Of a DNA stretch of 64,000 nucleotides, positions 8,110 to 17,185 are shown piece after piece. This DNA comes from Pseudomonas fluorescens. Its GTDB lineage: Bacteria; Pseudomonadota; Gammaproteobacteria; Pseudomonadales; Pseudomonadaceae. Within the stretch, counting starts at the first letter, position 1; each line of letters starts with the position of its first letter. The stretch is from the NCBI RefSeq assembly GCF_902498185.1, contig NZ_CABVIX010000008.1, positions 124,001-188,000 on the forward strand, written 5' to 3'. Made by a program: the position numbers and the translations under genes. The notes under the pieces are model-generated. The model ran no database searches. It was not told the DNA's origin and was given only the letters and a program-made list of their open reading frames with translations.

Positions 8110-8427
8110 ATGTCCTGGATCATTCTGTTTTTCGCCGGCCTCTTCGAAGTCGGCTGGGCCGTCGGCCTGAAGTACACCGACGGCTTCACACGCCCGCTGC
8201 CTACCGTGCTCACGGTGGGTGCGATGGTCATCAGTCTTGGCCTGCTGGGCCTGGCCGTGAAAGAGCTGCCGCTGGGCACCGCCTACGCCATCTGGACCGG
8301 TGTCGGCGCCGTCGGCACGGTGATCGCAGGGATCATCCTGTTTGGCGAATCGATGGCGCTGGTACGACTGATCAGCGTTGCACTGATCGTCTGCGGGTTG
8401 ATCGGCCTTAAGGTCAGCGCCAGCTGA
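8110..8427 (+). CDS. gdx: Guanidinium exporter Gdx (SugE family SMR)
   Basis: 105 residues with four membrane helices, a small multidrug resistance fold that works as an antiparallel dimer exchanging guanidinium for protons. The essential membrane glutamate is E13 ([15 protein letters not shown]). The region [11 protein letters not shown] and the loop [12 protein letters not shown] are typical of the Gdx rather than the EmrE branch. The guanidine riboswitch upstream supports the substrate. It ends 12 bases before the convergent acyltransferase gene. Confidence 0.93.
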   Translation: MSWIILFFAGLFEVGWAVGLKYTDGFTRPLPTVLTVGAMVISLGLLGLAVKELPLGTAYAIWTGVGAVGTVIAGIILFGESMALVRLISVALIVCGLIGLKVSAS

Positions 8428-8439
8428 CCTTGTCCGCCT

Positions 8440-10314
8440 CTACCGTACGCTGCCGCGCAGGGCACTGACCTTCGCGCGCAGCGCTTCGGGTTGCGCCGCC
8501 TCCACCTCGACAACGTCTCCCGCCACCAGCGTGACCCGCGACCACAGCCTGCGGAACAGCCCCTTGGCCGGATCCCGGCTGAAGAAACTCCCCCACAGCC
8601 CTTGCAAGGCCAACGGAATCACTGGCACCGGTGTCTCTGCGAGGATGCGCTTGACGCCGCTCTTGAACACGTCGATCTCGCCGTCAGTGCTGAGCTTGCC
8701 TTCGGGGAAGATGCACACCAGCTCCCCTGTCGCCAGGGAGGCGGCAATCCTTTCGAAGGCCTGCTCGTAGGCCGCCGCATCTTCGCTGCGCCCGGCAATC
8801 GGAATCGCGCCCGCCGTGCGGAAGACAAAGTTGAGCACCGGCAGGCGGTAGATCTTGTAGTACATGACAAAACGGATCGGCCGGCGCACGGCCCCGGCGA
8901 TCAGCAGCGCATCGACGAACGACACGTGGTTGCACACCAGCAGTGCCGCGCCCTCGTCGGGAATCCGCTCGAGACCGCGATGCGCGACCCGGTACATGGA
9001 GTGGCTGAGGAGCCAGATCATGAAGCGCATGGTGAACTCGGGGACAATGCGGAAGATATAAGCGTTGACCGCGATGTTGAGCAGCGACACCACCAGGAAC
9101 AGTTGCGGGATGGACAGCTCGGCCACGCTCAGCAGGACGATGGTGACAATCGCCGAGACCACCATGAACAACGCGTTGAGAATGTTGTTGGCGGCGATCA
9201 CCCGTGCCCGCTGGTCTTGGGCTGTCCGCGCCTGGATCAGTGCGTAGAGCGGGACGATATAGAAGCCGCCGAATACGCCCAGGCCGACGATCGCCCCGAG
9301 AATCCACCAGGCTTGCGCCATGCCTAACAGCGCCAGCCAGTCATGGGGCATGGCCGCAGCCTCTACATCACCGGAATGCCACCACCAGAGCAGGCCGAAG
9401 ACGGTCAGCCCGAACGAGCCGAACGGCACCAGGCCGATCTCCACCTTTCGCCCGCTCAGGCGCTCGCACAGCAGCGAACCCACTGCAATGCCCACCGAGA
9501 ACAGTGTCAGCACCAGGGTCACGACCGTCTCGTCGCCGTGTAGCCAGTCCTTGGCGTACGCCGGGATCTGGGTCAGGTAGATGGCCCCGACGAACCAGAA
9601 CCAGGAATTGCCGACGATCGACCGCGACACTGCCGGTGTCTGTCCCAGGCCCAGGCGCAAGGTGGCGCAGGTCTGAGTGAAGATGTTCCAGTTCAGCTTC
9701 ATGCCCCGAGCCGTCGCGGCCACCCGGGGAATCCAGCGGCTGGCCAGATAGCCCAGCATCGCAACACCCACCACGGCCATGGCGACGATGGGTGCATGGT
9801 GGGTGCTCGACATCATCACCCCGGCACCGATGGTGCCCGCCAGGATGGCCAGGAAGGTCCCCATCTCCACCAATCCGTTGCCGCCCACCAGCTCCTGCTC
9901 GCGCAACGCCTGAGGCAATATCGAATACTTCACCGGCCCGAACAGCGCCGAGTGAGTACCCATCGCAAAGAGCGCCAGCAACATCAGCTCGAGATGATTG
10001 CTGACGAAACCGACCGCACCGATGGCCATGATGACGATCTCGGCCAGCTTGATCACGCGGATCAGCGCGTCCTTGGCAAACTTCTCGCCAAATTGACCGG
10101 CCAGCGCCGAGAACAGAAAGAACGGCAGGATGAACAGCAGCGCGCAAAGATTGACCCAGATCGACCGGTCGCCTTCAAGGCTGAGCTTGTAGAGAATCGC
10201 CAGGATCAGCGACTGCTTGAACAGATTGTCGTTGAAGGCACCCAGCGACTGGGTGATGAAAAAGGGCAAGAAGCGTCGCTTGCCGAGCAAGGTGAATTGC
10301 GAGGGGTGACTCAT
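8440..10314 (-). CDS. LplT-like MFS transporter fused to a 1-acylglycerophosphate acyltransferase
   Basis: 624 residues. Residues 1-410 form a 12-helix MFS domain like the lysophospholipid flippase LplT (FFITQSLGAFNDNLFKQ). Residues 430-610 form a PlsC-type acyltransferase with the catalytic NHVSFVD (His near 461, Asp near 466) and the FPEGKLS substrate motif. In E. coli, LplT works with Aas, an acyltransferase joined to an acyl-ACP synthetase. Here the flippase and acyltransferase are one chain and no AMP-binding domain is present. Likely role: import of lysophospholipid across the inner membrane and its re-acylation. Acyl donor and exact substrate are inferred. Confidence 0.88.
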   Translation of the reverse strand: MSHPSQFTLLGKRRFLPFFITQSLGAFNDNLFKQSLILAILYKLSLEGDRSIWVNLCALLFILPFFLFSALAGQFGEKFAKDALIRVIKLAEIVIMAIGAVGFVSNHLELMLLALFAMGTHSALFGPVKYSILPQALREQELVGGNGLVEMGTFLAILAGTIGAGVMMSSTHHAPIVAMAVVGVAMLGYLASRWIPRVAATARGMKLNWNIFTQTCATLRLGLGQTPAVSRSIVGNSWFWFVGAIYLTQIPAYAKDWLHGDETVVTLVLTLFSVGIAVGSLLCERLSGRKVEIGLVPFGSFGLTVFGLLWWWHSGDVEAAAMPHDWLALLGMAQAWWILGAIVGLGVFGGFYIVPLYALIQARTAQDQRARVIAANNILNALFMVVSAIVTIVLLSVAELSIPQLFLVVSLLNIAVNAYIFRIVPEFTMRFMIWLLSHSMYRVAHRGLERIPDEGAALLVCNHVSFVDALLIAGAVRRPIRFVMYYKIYRLPVLNFVFRTAGAIPIAGRSEDAAAYEQAFERIAASLATGELVCIFPEGKLSTDGEIDVFKSGVKRILAETPVPVIPLALQGLWGSFFSRDPAKGLFRRLWSRVTLVAGDVVEVEAAQPEALRAKVSALRGSVR

Positions 10315-10413
10315 CGTCCGTGTTCCTGCTTGGCTTTTGTCATTGGAGGCGCCAGGCGCCGGGCGCCATCATAACGCCTGTCGCCAGTGATGCCCTGCCC
10401 TGTTGCGGATCAA

Positions 10414-11559
10414 TCATTCTGCGATGCACGGGGAATGGAACAGCGAGCCGCTCCAGGCACCTTGTGCGGTACGTACCAGGACCAGCAGCCAGAGCGCGGC
10501 CAAGGCAGCCACCAACAGCGCCCCCATCCCATGAAAGAAGGCCAGGTCCAGGCACGCCGCAAGCTTTAGCGTCGCCAGGCTGTACACGCCCAGCGGAAAC
10601 GTGAAGCCCCACCAGCCCAGGTTGAAGGGCATGCCGCGGCGCAGGTAGCGCAGGGTGATCAACACAGCCGTCAGCAGCCACCACAGGCCCGCGCCCCAGA
10701 GCACGATGCCGGCGATAATACCGATGCCATTGGCGATCTCGCCCAGCGTCCCGAGGCCGTTGGCGGCGAAGATCGCCGGCGCATCGCCTCCGAGCAGCAG
10801 CATGCCGAGGGCACCGGTGCCGATCGGGCCCAGGGCCAGCCAGCTCGAGGCGGCCATGCTGGCCGGCGGCAACTTGTGCAGAGCCATGCGCAGCATGAGG
10901 ATGGTGAGGATGCTGAAGGCAACCGGCAGCGACACCGCCCAGAGCACATAGCTGGTGATCAGCACCACGAATTGACGATGCATATCGACCAGATGCGGTG
11001 CCAGCAGGCCACCGCTGGCCGCTGCTACTTCCGCAGCGACCACGGGCAACAACCAGACGGCCGTCATCTGGTCGATGCTGTGCTCCTGTCGGGTAAACAT
11101 CAGATAAGGAATCGCCACGCCACACAAAAGCGCCAGGCCGACATCGACCCACCAGAGGGTTTCGATGAAAGGAATGACCCCATCGCCCCAGCGCGACAGG
11201 CCAAATACCAAGGCACCGTTGAGAATCGTCGCCAGCCCCATGGGGATAGTGCCGAAGAACATCGAGACGGTGGAGTGGCCGAAAATCCGCCGCGCTTCGT
11301 CGAAGAACAGCACCCAGCGAGCGCTATAGAGGACGGTGAACAATGCGAACAGTGTGATCGTCAGCCACCAGAACGTCTCGGCGAGCGCAGGGGTGATACC
11401 AAGCTGGTGCAGGGCCAGCGCCAGGACGCCAGTGCCCATCGTGGCGGCAAACCAGTTAGGGGTGAACTGGCGAATCACCTCGCGTGGGTGGCTCAGGCGG
11501 CTGAGAGGGCGGCGGGTAGTACAAGACATGGGAGGCATCCCCGTAGAAGAGACGGTCAT
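10414..11559 (-). CDS. TDT-family (TehA/SLAC1-like) membrane transporter
   Basis: About 381 residues with ten predicted helices of the tellurite-resistance/dicarboxylate (SLAC1) channel family. FTPNWFAATMGTGVLALALHQLG near the N terminus is the hallmark first helix. Family members pass anions, dicarboxylates or sulfite; nothing fixes the substrate here. The start is uncertain. ATGs at 11583, 11559, 11538 and 11529 are in frame; 11559 has a weak CAGG upstream and 11529 has GGGGA. Divergent from the symporter-kinase gene. Confidence 0.82.
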   Translation of the reverse strand: MTVSSTGMPPMSCTTRRPLSRLSHPREVIRQFTPNWFAATMGTGVLALALHQLGITPALAETFWWLTITLFALFTVLYSARWVLFFDEARRIFGHSTVSMFFGTIPMGLATILNGALVFGLSRWGDGVIPFIETLWWVDVGLALLCGVAIPYLMFTRQEHSIDQMTAVWLLPVVAAEVAAASGGLLAPHLVDMHRQFVVLITSYVLWAVSLPVAFSILTILMLRMALHKLPPASMAASSWLALGPIGTGALGMLLLGGDAPAIFAANGLGTLGEIANGIGIIAGIVLWGAGLWWLLTAVLITLRYLRRGMPFNLGWWGFTFPLGVYSLATLKLAACLDLAFFHGMGALLVAALAALWLLVLVRTAQGAWSGSLFHSPCIAE

Positions 11560-11761
11560 CCTATGCCTGGAAGAAATATCCATATAACGGTTAATTTCTC
11601 TAACTGTTATCGGTTTTGCAGATGACCGACAAGCGTCAGTGCGGCGCGCTCGGCAGCCCTACCCGTTGGCCACATCGATTCTGCTACCAATGTCGGCGCT
11701 GACTAAGCGCGGGCAGCGTGCCAGACTGTCTGACCGGGATCGGCTTTTTTGCGGAGTTGTC

Positions 11762-14700
11762 ATGTCGTTGTCCAGCGGGTTGATCGCCGTGGTCGCCCTG
11801 GTCTATATGGCCATCATGTTCGCCATCGCCTTCTACGGCGACCGCCGCAGCACACCGCTGCCGCCGCGCCTGCGGGCGTGGGTGTATAGCCTGTCGCTGG
11901 CAGTGTACTGCACCAGCTGGACATTCTTCGGCGCGGTCGGCCAGGCCGCCGAGCAGCTTTGGGCATTCCTGCCGATTTACCTGGGCCCGGTGTTGCTGTT
12001 GCTGTTCGCGCCCTGGGTGCTGCAGAAGATGGTGCTGATCAGCAAGCAGGAAAACATCACCTCGATTGCCGACTTCATCGCGGCGCGCTATGGCAAGTCG
12101 CAGACTCTCGCTGTGGTAGTGGCGCTGATCTGCCTGGTCGGCGTACTGCCCTACATTGCGCTGCAGCTCAAGGGCATCGTACTGGGGGTCAACCTCTTGA
12201 TCGGCGCCAATGCCGACGCCACTGGCAGCCGCGTGCAGGACACAGCGCTGGTGGTCTCGCTGGTGCTGGCGCTGTTCAGCATCGTCTTCGGCACCCGTAG
12301 CCTGGACGTGACCGAGCACCACCGGGGCATGGTCCTGGCGATTGCGTTCGAAGCGCTGGTCAAGCTGCTGGCGTTTCTCGCCGTGGGCGCCTTCGTGGTC
12401 TTCAACCTGTATGACGGCTTCGACGACCTGTTCTCCCAGGCGCGCCTGGCACCGCACCTGGACAGCTACTGGAAAGAGACCATCAACTGGCCCTCGATGG
12501 TGGTACAGACCATGGTGGCGATGATGGCGATCATCTGCCTGCCTCGCCAATTCCACGTTACCGTGGTGGAGAACACCGAGGCCCAGGACCTGCGCCTGGC
12601 GCGATGGGTGTTTCCGCTGTACCTGGTGCTCGCCGCGCTGTTCGTGGTGCCGATCGCTTTGGCCGGACAGCTGCTGCTGCCCGGCACAGTGATTTCCGAC
12701 TCCTTTGTCATCAGTCTCCCGCTTGCCGAAGCACACCCGAGCCTGGCTCTGCTGGCATTTATCGGCGGCGCTTCGGCCGCCACCGGGATGGTGATCGTCG
12801 AGGCGGTGGCGCTGTCGACCATGGTCTCCAATGACATGCTCCTGCCCTGGTTGCTGCGGCGCAACAACGCGGAGCGGCCGTTCGAGGTATTCCGCCACTG
12901 GATGCTGTCGGTGCGCCGAGTGACCATCGTGGTGATCCTCCTGCTGGCTTATGTGAGCTACCGCCTGCTGGGCTCCACCGCCAGCCTGGCGACCATCGGC
13001 CAGATCGCCTTCGCTGCGGTGACGCAACTGGCGCCGGCGATGCTCGGCGCGCTGTACTGGAAACAGGCCAACCGGCGCGGCGTGTTCGCAGGGCTGGCCG
13101 CAGGGATCTTCCTCTGGTTCTACACCCTGGTGCTGCCCATCACCGCCCATAGCCTGGGCTGGTCCTTGGCGCTGTTTCCCGGTCTGGACTGGCTGCACGG
13201 CAACCCGCTGAACCTGCCGATCACACCGCTGACCCAAGGTGTGGTGCTGTCACTGGCAGGCAACTTCACGCTGTTTGCCTGGGTGTCGATCCTGTCGCGC
13301 ACGCGGGTGTCGGAGCATTGGCAGGCGGGCCGGTTCATCGGCCAGCAGACCAGCGCCCGGCCGGGCAGCCGCTCGCTGCTGGCGGTGCAGATCGACGACC
13401 TGCTGCAGCTGGCGGCGCGCTTCGTCGGCGAGGAACGCGCCCGGCAAAGCTTCATCCGCTTCGCCTATCGCCAGGGCAAGGGCTTCAACCCCAACCAGAA
13501 CGCCGATGGCGACTGGATCGAGCATACCGAACGCCTGCTTGCCGGGGTGCTCGGCACCTCCTCGACCCGTGCAGTGGTCAAGGCGGCCATTGAAGGCCGC
13601 GAGATGCAGCTTGAGGACGTGGTGCGCATTGCCGACGAAGCTTCCGAGGTGCTGCAGTTCAACCGCGCCTTGCTGCAAGGCGCCATCGAGAATATCAACC
13701 AGGGCATCAGCGTGGTCGACCAGAACCTCCATCTGGTGGCCTGGAATCGCCGTTACCTGGAGCTGTTCAACTATCCGGACGGGCTGATCAGTGTCGGCCG
13801 GCCGATCGCCGACATCATCCGCTACAACGCCGAGCGTGGCCTGTGCGGGCCGGGGGAGGCGCAGGTGCATGTCGCCCGCCGCCTGCACTGGATGCGCCAA
13901 GGCCGCGCACACACTTCCGAGCGGCTGTTTCCCAATGGCCGGGTCATCGAGCTGATCGGCAACCCCATGCCCGGCGGCGGTTTCGTCATGAGTTTCACCG
14001 ACATCACCCCGTTCCGCGAAGCCGAGCAGGCGCTTAAGGAGGCCAATGAAGGGCTGGAACAACGCGTTGCCGCCCGCACGTTCGAGCTCTCGCAGCTCAA
14101 CCAGGCCCTGAGCGAGGCCAAGAGCCACGCCGAGGCGGTGAGCCAGTCCAAGACGCGCTTCCTCGCGGCAGTCAGCCATGACCTGATGCAGCCGCTGAAC
14201 GCTGCCCGGCTGTTCTCGGCCGCCCTGTCGCAGCAAGGCGAGGAACTGTCCGAGGACGCCCGGCAACTGGTGCAGCACATGGACAGCTCGCTGCGCTCGG
14301 CCGAAGAGTTGATCAGCGACCTGCTCGACATCTCGCGTCTCGAAAACGGCAAGATCACCCCCGATGCCAAGCCGTTCGCCCTGAGTGAGCTGTTTGATGC
14401 CCTTGGCGCCGAGTTCACCGCGCTGGCGCGCCAGAAAGGCCTGGAGTTCCGTCTGCGCGGCAGTCGCCTGCGGGTGCACAGCGACATGAAGCTGCTCCGG
14501 CGTATCTTGCAGAACTTCCTCACCAACGCCTTGCGCTATGGCAAGAGCCCCATCCTGCTGGGCGCCCGGCGGCGCAAGGGTCGCTTGTGGCTGGAGGTGT
14601 GGGACCGGGGACCGGGGATTGCCGATGACAAGCTGCAGGTGATCTTCCAGGAATTCAAACGCCTGGACAGCCACCAGACCCGCGCAGAGAAAGGCTTGGG

Positions 14701-15238
14701 GCTGGGGCTGGCGATTGCGGACGGCCTGTGTCGTGTGCTGGGCCATGAGCTGCAAGTGCGCTCGTGGCCAGGCAAGGGCACGGTGTTTCGGGTCAGCGTG
14801 CCGCTGGCCAGCAGCGCGGCGCCCGTGCAGAGCGCGCCGATCGAACAGCCCGGGCAGCCGCTGGCCGGGTTGCAGGTGCTGTGCGTCGATAACGAGGACA
14901 GCATCCTGGTGGGCATGAGCAGCCTGCTCAGCCGCTGGGGCTGTCAGGTCTGGACTGCCCGAAGCCAGGAGGAATGCGGCGCGCTGCTGGACAAAGGCAT
15001 GCGTCCGGACCTGGCGCTGGTCGACTATCACCTGGATGACGGCGAGACCGGTACCGGGCTCATGGCCTGGCTACGGACCCGTCTGGGCGAGCCAGTGCCA
15101 GGGGTGGTGATCAGTGCGGACGGGCGTAGCGAAACGATTGCCCAGGTACATGCCGCCGGCCTCGATTATCTGGCCAAGCCGGTAAAGCCGGCAGCCTTGC
15201 GCGCCTTACTCAATCGCCATCTGAGCCTGGCTCAGTAA
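11762..15238 (+). CDS. crbS: Symporter-like hybrid sensor histidine kinase, CrbS/MxtR type
   Basis: About 1158 residues. Residues 1-510 are a 13-helix sodium/solute symporter (SLC5-like) domain (YCTSWTFFGAVGQAAEQ). A linker resembling STAC follows (VQIDDLLQLAARFVGEERARQSF), then a PAS domain near 680-790, a coiled coil, a histidine kinase core (AVSHDLMQPLNAAR, His near 806), an ATPase domain (GLGLAIADGL) and a C-terminal receiver (phospho-Asp near 1088 in LVDYHLDD). This architecture matches CrbS of Vibrio and MxtR of P. aeruginosa, which with response regulator CrbR/ErdR switch on acetate use (acsA). No regulator is adjacent. Start at ATG 11762 with GGAG 6 bases upstream. The last 29 bases overlap the convergent rmuC. 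Confidence 0.85.
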   Translation: MSLSSGLIAVVALVYMAIMFAIAFYGDRRSTPLPPRLRAWVYSLSLAVYCTSWTFFGAVGQAAEQLWAFLPIYLGPVLLLLFAPWVLQKMVLISKQENITSIADFIAARYGKSQTLAVVVALICLVGVLPYIALQLKGIVLGVNLLIGANADATGSRVQDTALVVSLVLALFSIVFGTRSLDVTEHHRGMVLAIAFEALVKLLAFLAVGAFVVFNLYDGFDDLFSQARLAPHLDSYWKETINWPSMVVQTMVAMMAIICLPRQFHVTVVENTEAQDLRLARWVFPLYLVLAALFVVPIALAGQLLLPGTVISDSFVISLPLAEAHPSLALLAFIGGASAATGMVIVEAVALSTMVSNDMLLPWLLRRNNAERPFEVFRHWMLSVRRVTIVVILLLAYVSYRLLGSTASLATIGQIAFAAVTQLAPAMLGALYWKQANRRGVFAGLAAGIFLWFYTLVLPITAHSLGWSLALFPGLDWLHGNPLNLPITPLTQGVVLSLAGNFTLFAWVSILSRTRVSEHWQAGRFIGQQTSARPGSRSLLAVQIDDLLQLAARFVGEERARQSFIRFAYRQGKGFNPNQNADGDWIEHTERLLAGVLGTSSTRAVVKAAIEGREMQLEDVVRIADEASEVLQFNRALLQGAIENINQGISVVDQNLHLVAWNRRYLELFNYPDGLISVGRPIADIIRYNAERGLCGPGEAQVHVARRLHWMRQGRAHTSERLFPNGRVIELIGNPMPGGGFVMSFTDITPFREAEQALKEANEGLEQRVAARTFELSQLNQALSEAKSHAEAVSQSKTRFLAAVSHDLMQPLNAARLFSAALSQQGEELSEDARQLVQHMDSSLRSAEELISDLLDISRLENGKITPDAKPFALSELFDALGAEFTALARQKGLEFRLRGSRLRVHSDMKLLRRILQNFLTNALRYGKSPILLGARRRKGRLWLEVWDRGPGIADDKLQVIFQEFKRLDSHQTRAEKGLGLGLAIADGLCRVLGHELQVRSWPGKGTVFRVSVPLASSAAPVQSAPIEQPGQPLAGLQVLCVDNEDSILVGMSSLLSRWGCQVWTARSQEECGALLDKGMRPDLALVDYHLDDGETGTGLMAWLRTRLGEPVPGVVISADGRSETIAQVHAAGLDYLAKPVKPAALRALLNRHLSLAQ

Positions 15239-16694
15239 CCGGGGTGTCGCTCAGCGCGCGCTCCAGCAGATCAGCCGGCAGGCTCTTGCTGGCGCGGGCA
15301 CCGAGGAGCTTGAGCTGCTCACTGCGGCTGATCAGGTTGCCGCGCCCTTCGCAGAGCTTGTTGCGGGCTGCGGCGTAGGCCTTGTCCACTTGCTGCAGGC
15401 GCGCGCCCAGCTCGTCCAGATCCTGGATGAACAGCACGAACTTGTCGTACAGCCAGCCGGCACGCTCGGCAATTTCGCGGGCGTTCTGACTCTGGCGCTC
15501 CTGCTTCCACAGGCTGTCGATCACCCTCAGCGTGGCCAGAAGCGTAGTGGGACTGACGATGATGATCTGCCGGTCGAATGCCTCCTGGAACAGATTGGGC
15601 TCGGCTTGCAGTGCCGCTGAGAACGCCGCCTCGATCGGCACGAAGAGCAGCACGAAATCCAGGCTGTGCAGGCCGTCCAGGCGGCTGTAGTCCTTGCCTG
15701 AGAGTCCCTTGACGTGGTTGCGCAGCGACAGCACGTGCTGCTTGAGCGCGGTCTGGGCCGCCTGACTGTCGGGGTCGCTGACGTATTGCTGATAAGCCGT
15801 AAGGCTGACTTTGGCGTCGACCACCACCTGCTTGCCCCCCGGCATCATGATCAGCACATCGGGCTGGAAGCGCTCGCCGTCGGCGCTCTTGAGGCTGACC
15901 TGGGTCTGGTACTCACGGCCCTTTTCAAGGCCTGCATGCTCAAGCACCCGCTCAAGGATCAGCTCGCCCCAGTTGCCCTGGGTTTTCTGGCCCTTGAGGG
16001 CCTGGGTGAGATTGGTTGCTTCATCGCTCAGGCGCTGGTTGAGCTGCTGCAGGCGCTCCAGTTCCTTGCCCAGGGAAAAACGCTCGCGGGCTTCTTGCTG
16101 GTAGCTTTCCTCGACGCGTTTCTCGAAGGACTGGATACGCTCCTTGAGCGGATCGAGCAGTTGGCCGAGGTGCTGCTGGCTGGTCTGGGCGAAGCGCTGC
16201 TCGCGCTCGTCGAAGATCTTGGTGGCCAGGTCGGAAAACTGAGCCCGCAAGGTATCGCGGGCTTCTTGCAGGTCTTCGAGGCGCTGCTGGTGATTTTCCT
16301 GCTGTTCGCGCAGTTCGGCGGCCAGGCCCGCGGCCTGGGCATCAAGGCGGCGCAGCTCGGCTTCGCGGGTTGACCGCTCGAGCTGCCAGGCGTGGGCCGC
16401 GTCGCGAGCGTTGTCACGGTCGACCTGCAGCAGCTCAAGCTCACGGCCCTGGGCGGCCAGGCTGGCCTGCTTGGCGGCGTTGGCCTCGCTAAGGTCGCTG
16501 ATCTCGTCGCGGCTGGCCTCAAGCTGGGCTTGCAGGCCCTCCTGTGCCAGTTGCGAACTGCCCAGGCGTTCTTCGAGCAGCGCCAGTTCGCCCTGGCGCA
16601 ATGCCAACCGCCGCTGCAGGTGCAACGCCCAGCCCAGACACGGCACTGCCGCCGCCACCATGCCTAACGCAATGCTGGCCAGATCTACCGCCAT
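15210..16694 (-). CDS. rmuC: DNA recombination protein RmuC
   Basis: About 494 residues. An N-terminal membrane helix is followed by a long coiled coil (residues 25-190) and a nuclease-like RmuC domain (GNWGELILERVLEHAGLEKGREY, later VVDAKVSLTAYQQY). RmuC limits DNA inversion at short inverted repeats in E. coli. Start at ATG 16694, preceded by GGAG at 5 bases; an in-frame ATG at 16709 lacks a ribosome site. Its 3' end overlaps crbS by 29 bases tail-to-tail, so no terminator lies between them. Confidence 0.94.
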   Translation of the reverse strand: MAVDLASIALGMVAAAVPCLGWALHLQRRLALRQGELALLEERLGSSQLAQEGLQAQLEASRDEISDLSEANAAKQASLAAQGRELELLQVDRDNARDAAHAWQLERSTREAELRRLDAQAAGLAAELREQQENHQQRLEDLQEARDTLRAQFSDLATKIFDEREQRFAQTSQQHLGQLLDPLKERIQSFEKRVEESYQQEARERFSLGKELERLQQLNQRLSDEATNLTQALKGQKTQGNWGELILERVLEHAGLEKGREYQTQVSLKSADGERFQPDVLIMMPGGKQVVVDAKVSLTAYQQYVSDPDSQAAQTALKQHVLSLRNHVKGLSGKDYSRLDGLHSLDFVLLFVPIEAAFSAALQAEPNLFQEAFDRQIIIVSPTTLLATLRVIDSLWKQERQSQNAREIAERAGWLYDKFVLFIQDLDELGARLQQVDKAYAAARNKLCEGRGNLISRSEQLKLLGARASKSLPADLLERALSDTPVTEPGSDGD

Positions 16695-16756
16695 AGCTAC
16701 TCCGATCAATGCTGCGAATCATGCTCGCAGCTTATCAGCCTGGCGCCGCCAAGGCC

Positions 16757-17185
16757 TCAAGCCTGCGGTAATTGCCTGAGCAGACGGCATGCTTCCTGCG
16801 AGCCTCTCGCGGCTGCCAGTTCCAGCCAGTAACGCGCCTGCTCTGGCGCGTTGGCCTGAGGCTGCAAGCACACGCGACCGTATTCGAGCTGAGCACGTCG
16901 ATCACCCGCGCGGGCAGCCTGACGCAGAAGTTCGTGGCCGATACGCCGGTCGCGGGCATTGCCACAGTCCCGGCAAAGCATCTGTCCGAGGCGACTCTGG
17001 GCCACCACCACCCCCTGACGTGCAGGCTGCTTGAGCAGGCGCCCGGCAAAATACTTGACGCTGGGCTTGTCCCCCAGGCGTGGACTGTCGAGTAACCACA
17101 AGGCCACCTTCAGTGAAAAGCGCTTGGGCTCGGGTAATGGCATTGGGGCCGACGGGTCAGCGAGATTTTTACCGCGAAATATCAT
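16757..17185 (-). CDS. Sel1-repeat protein, function unknown
   Basis: Up to 142 residues. The C-terminal part carries Sel1-type helical pairs (AQSRLGQMLCRDCGNARDRRIGHELLRQAARAG; AQLEYGRVCLQP..APEQARYWLELAAARG), which usually mediate protein contacts. The N terminus (KVALWLLDSPRLGDKPSVKYFAGRLLKQP) also looks helical. There is no signal peptide. The start is uncertain: ATG 17185 and ATG 17143 are both without a clear ribosome site. It lies 63 bp upstream of rmuC on the same strand. No specific role can be assigned. Confidence 0.72.
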   Translation of the reverse strand: MIFRGKNLADPSAPMPLPEPKRFSLKVALWLLDSPRLGDKPSVKYFAGRLLKQPARQGVVVAQSRLGQMLCRDCGNARDRRIGHELLRQAARAGDRRAQLEYGRVCLQPQANAPEQARYWLELAAARGSQEACRLLRQLPQA

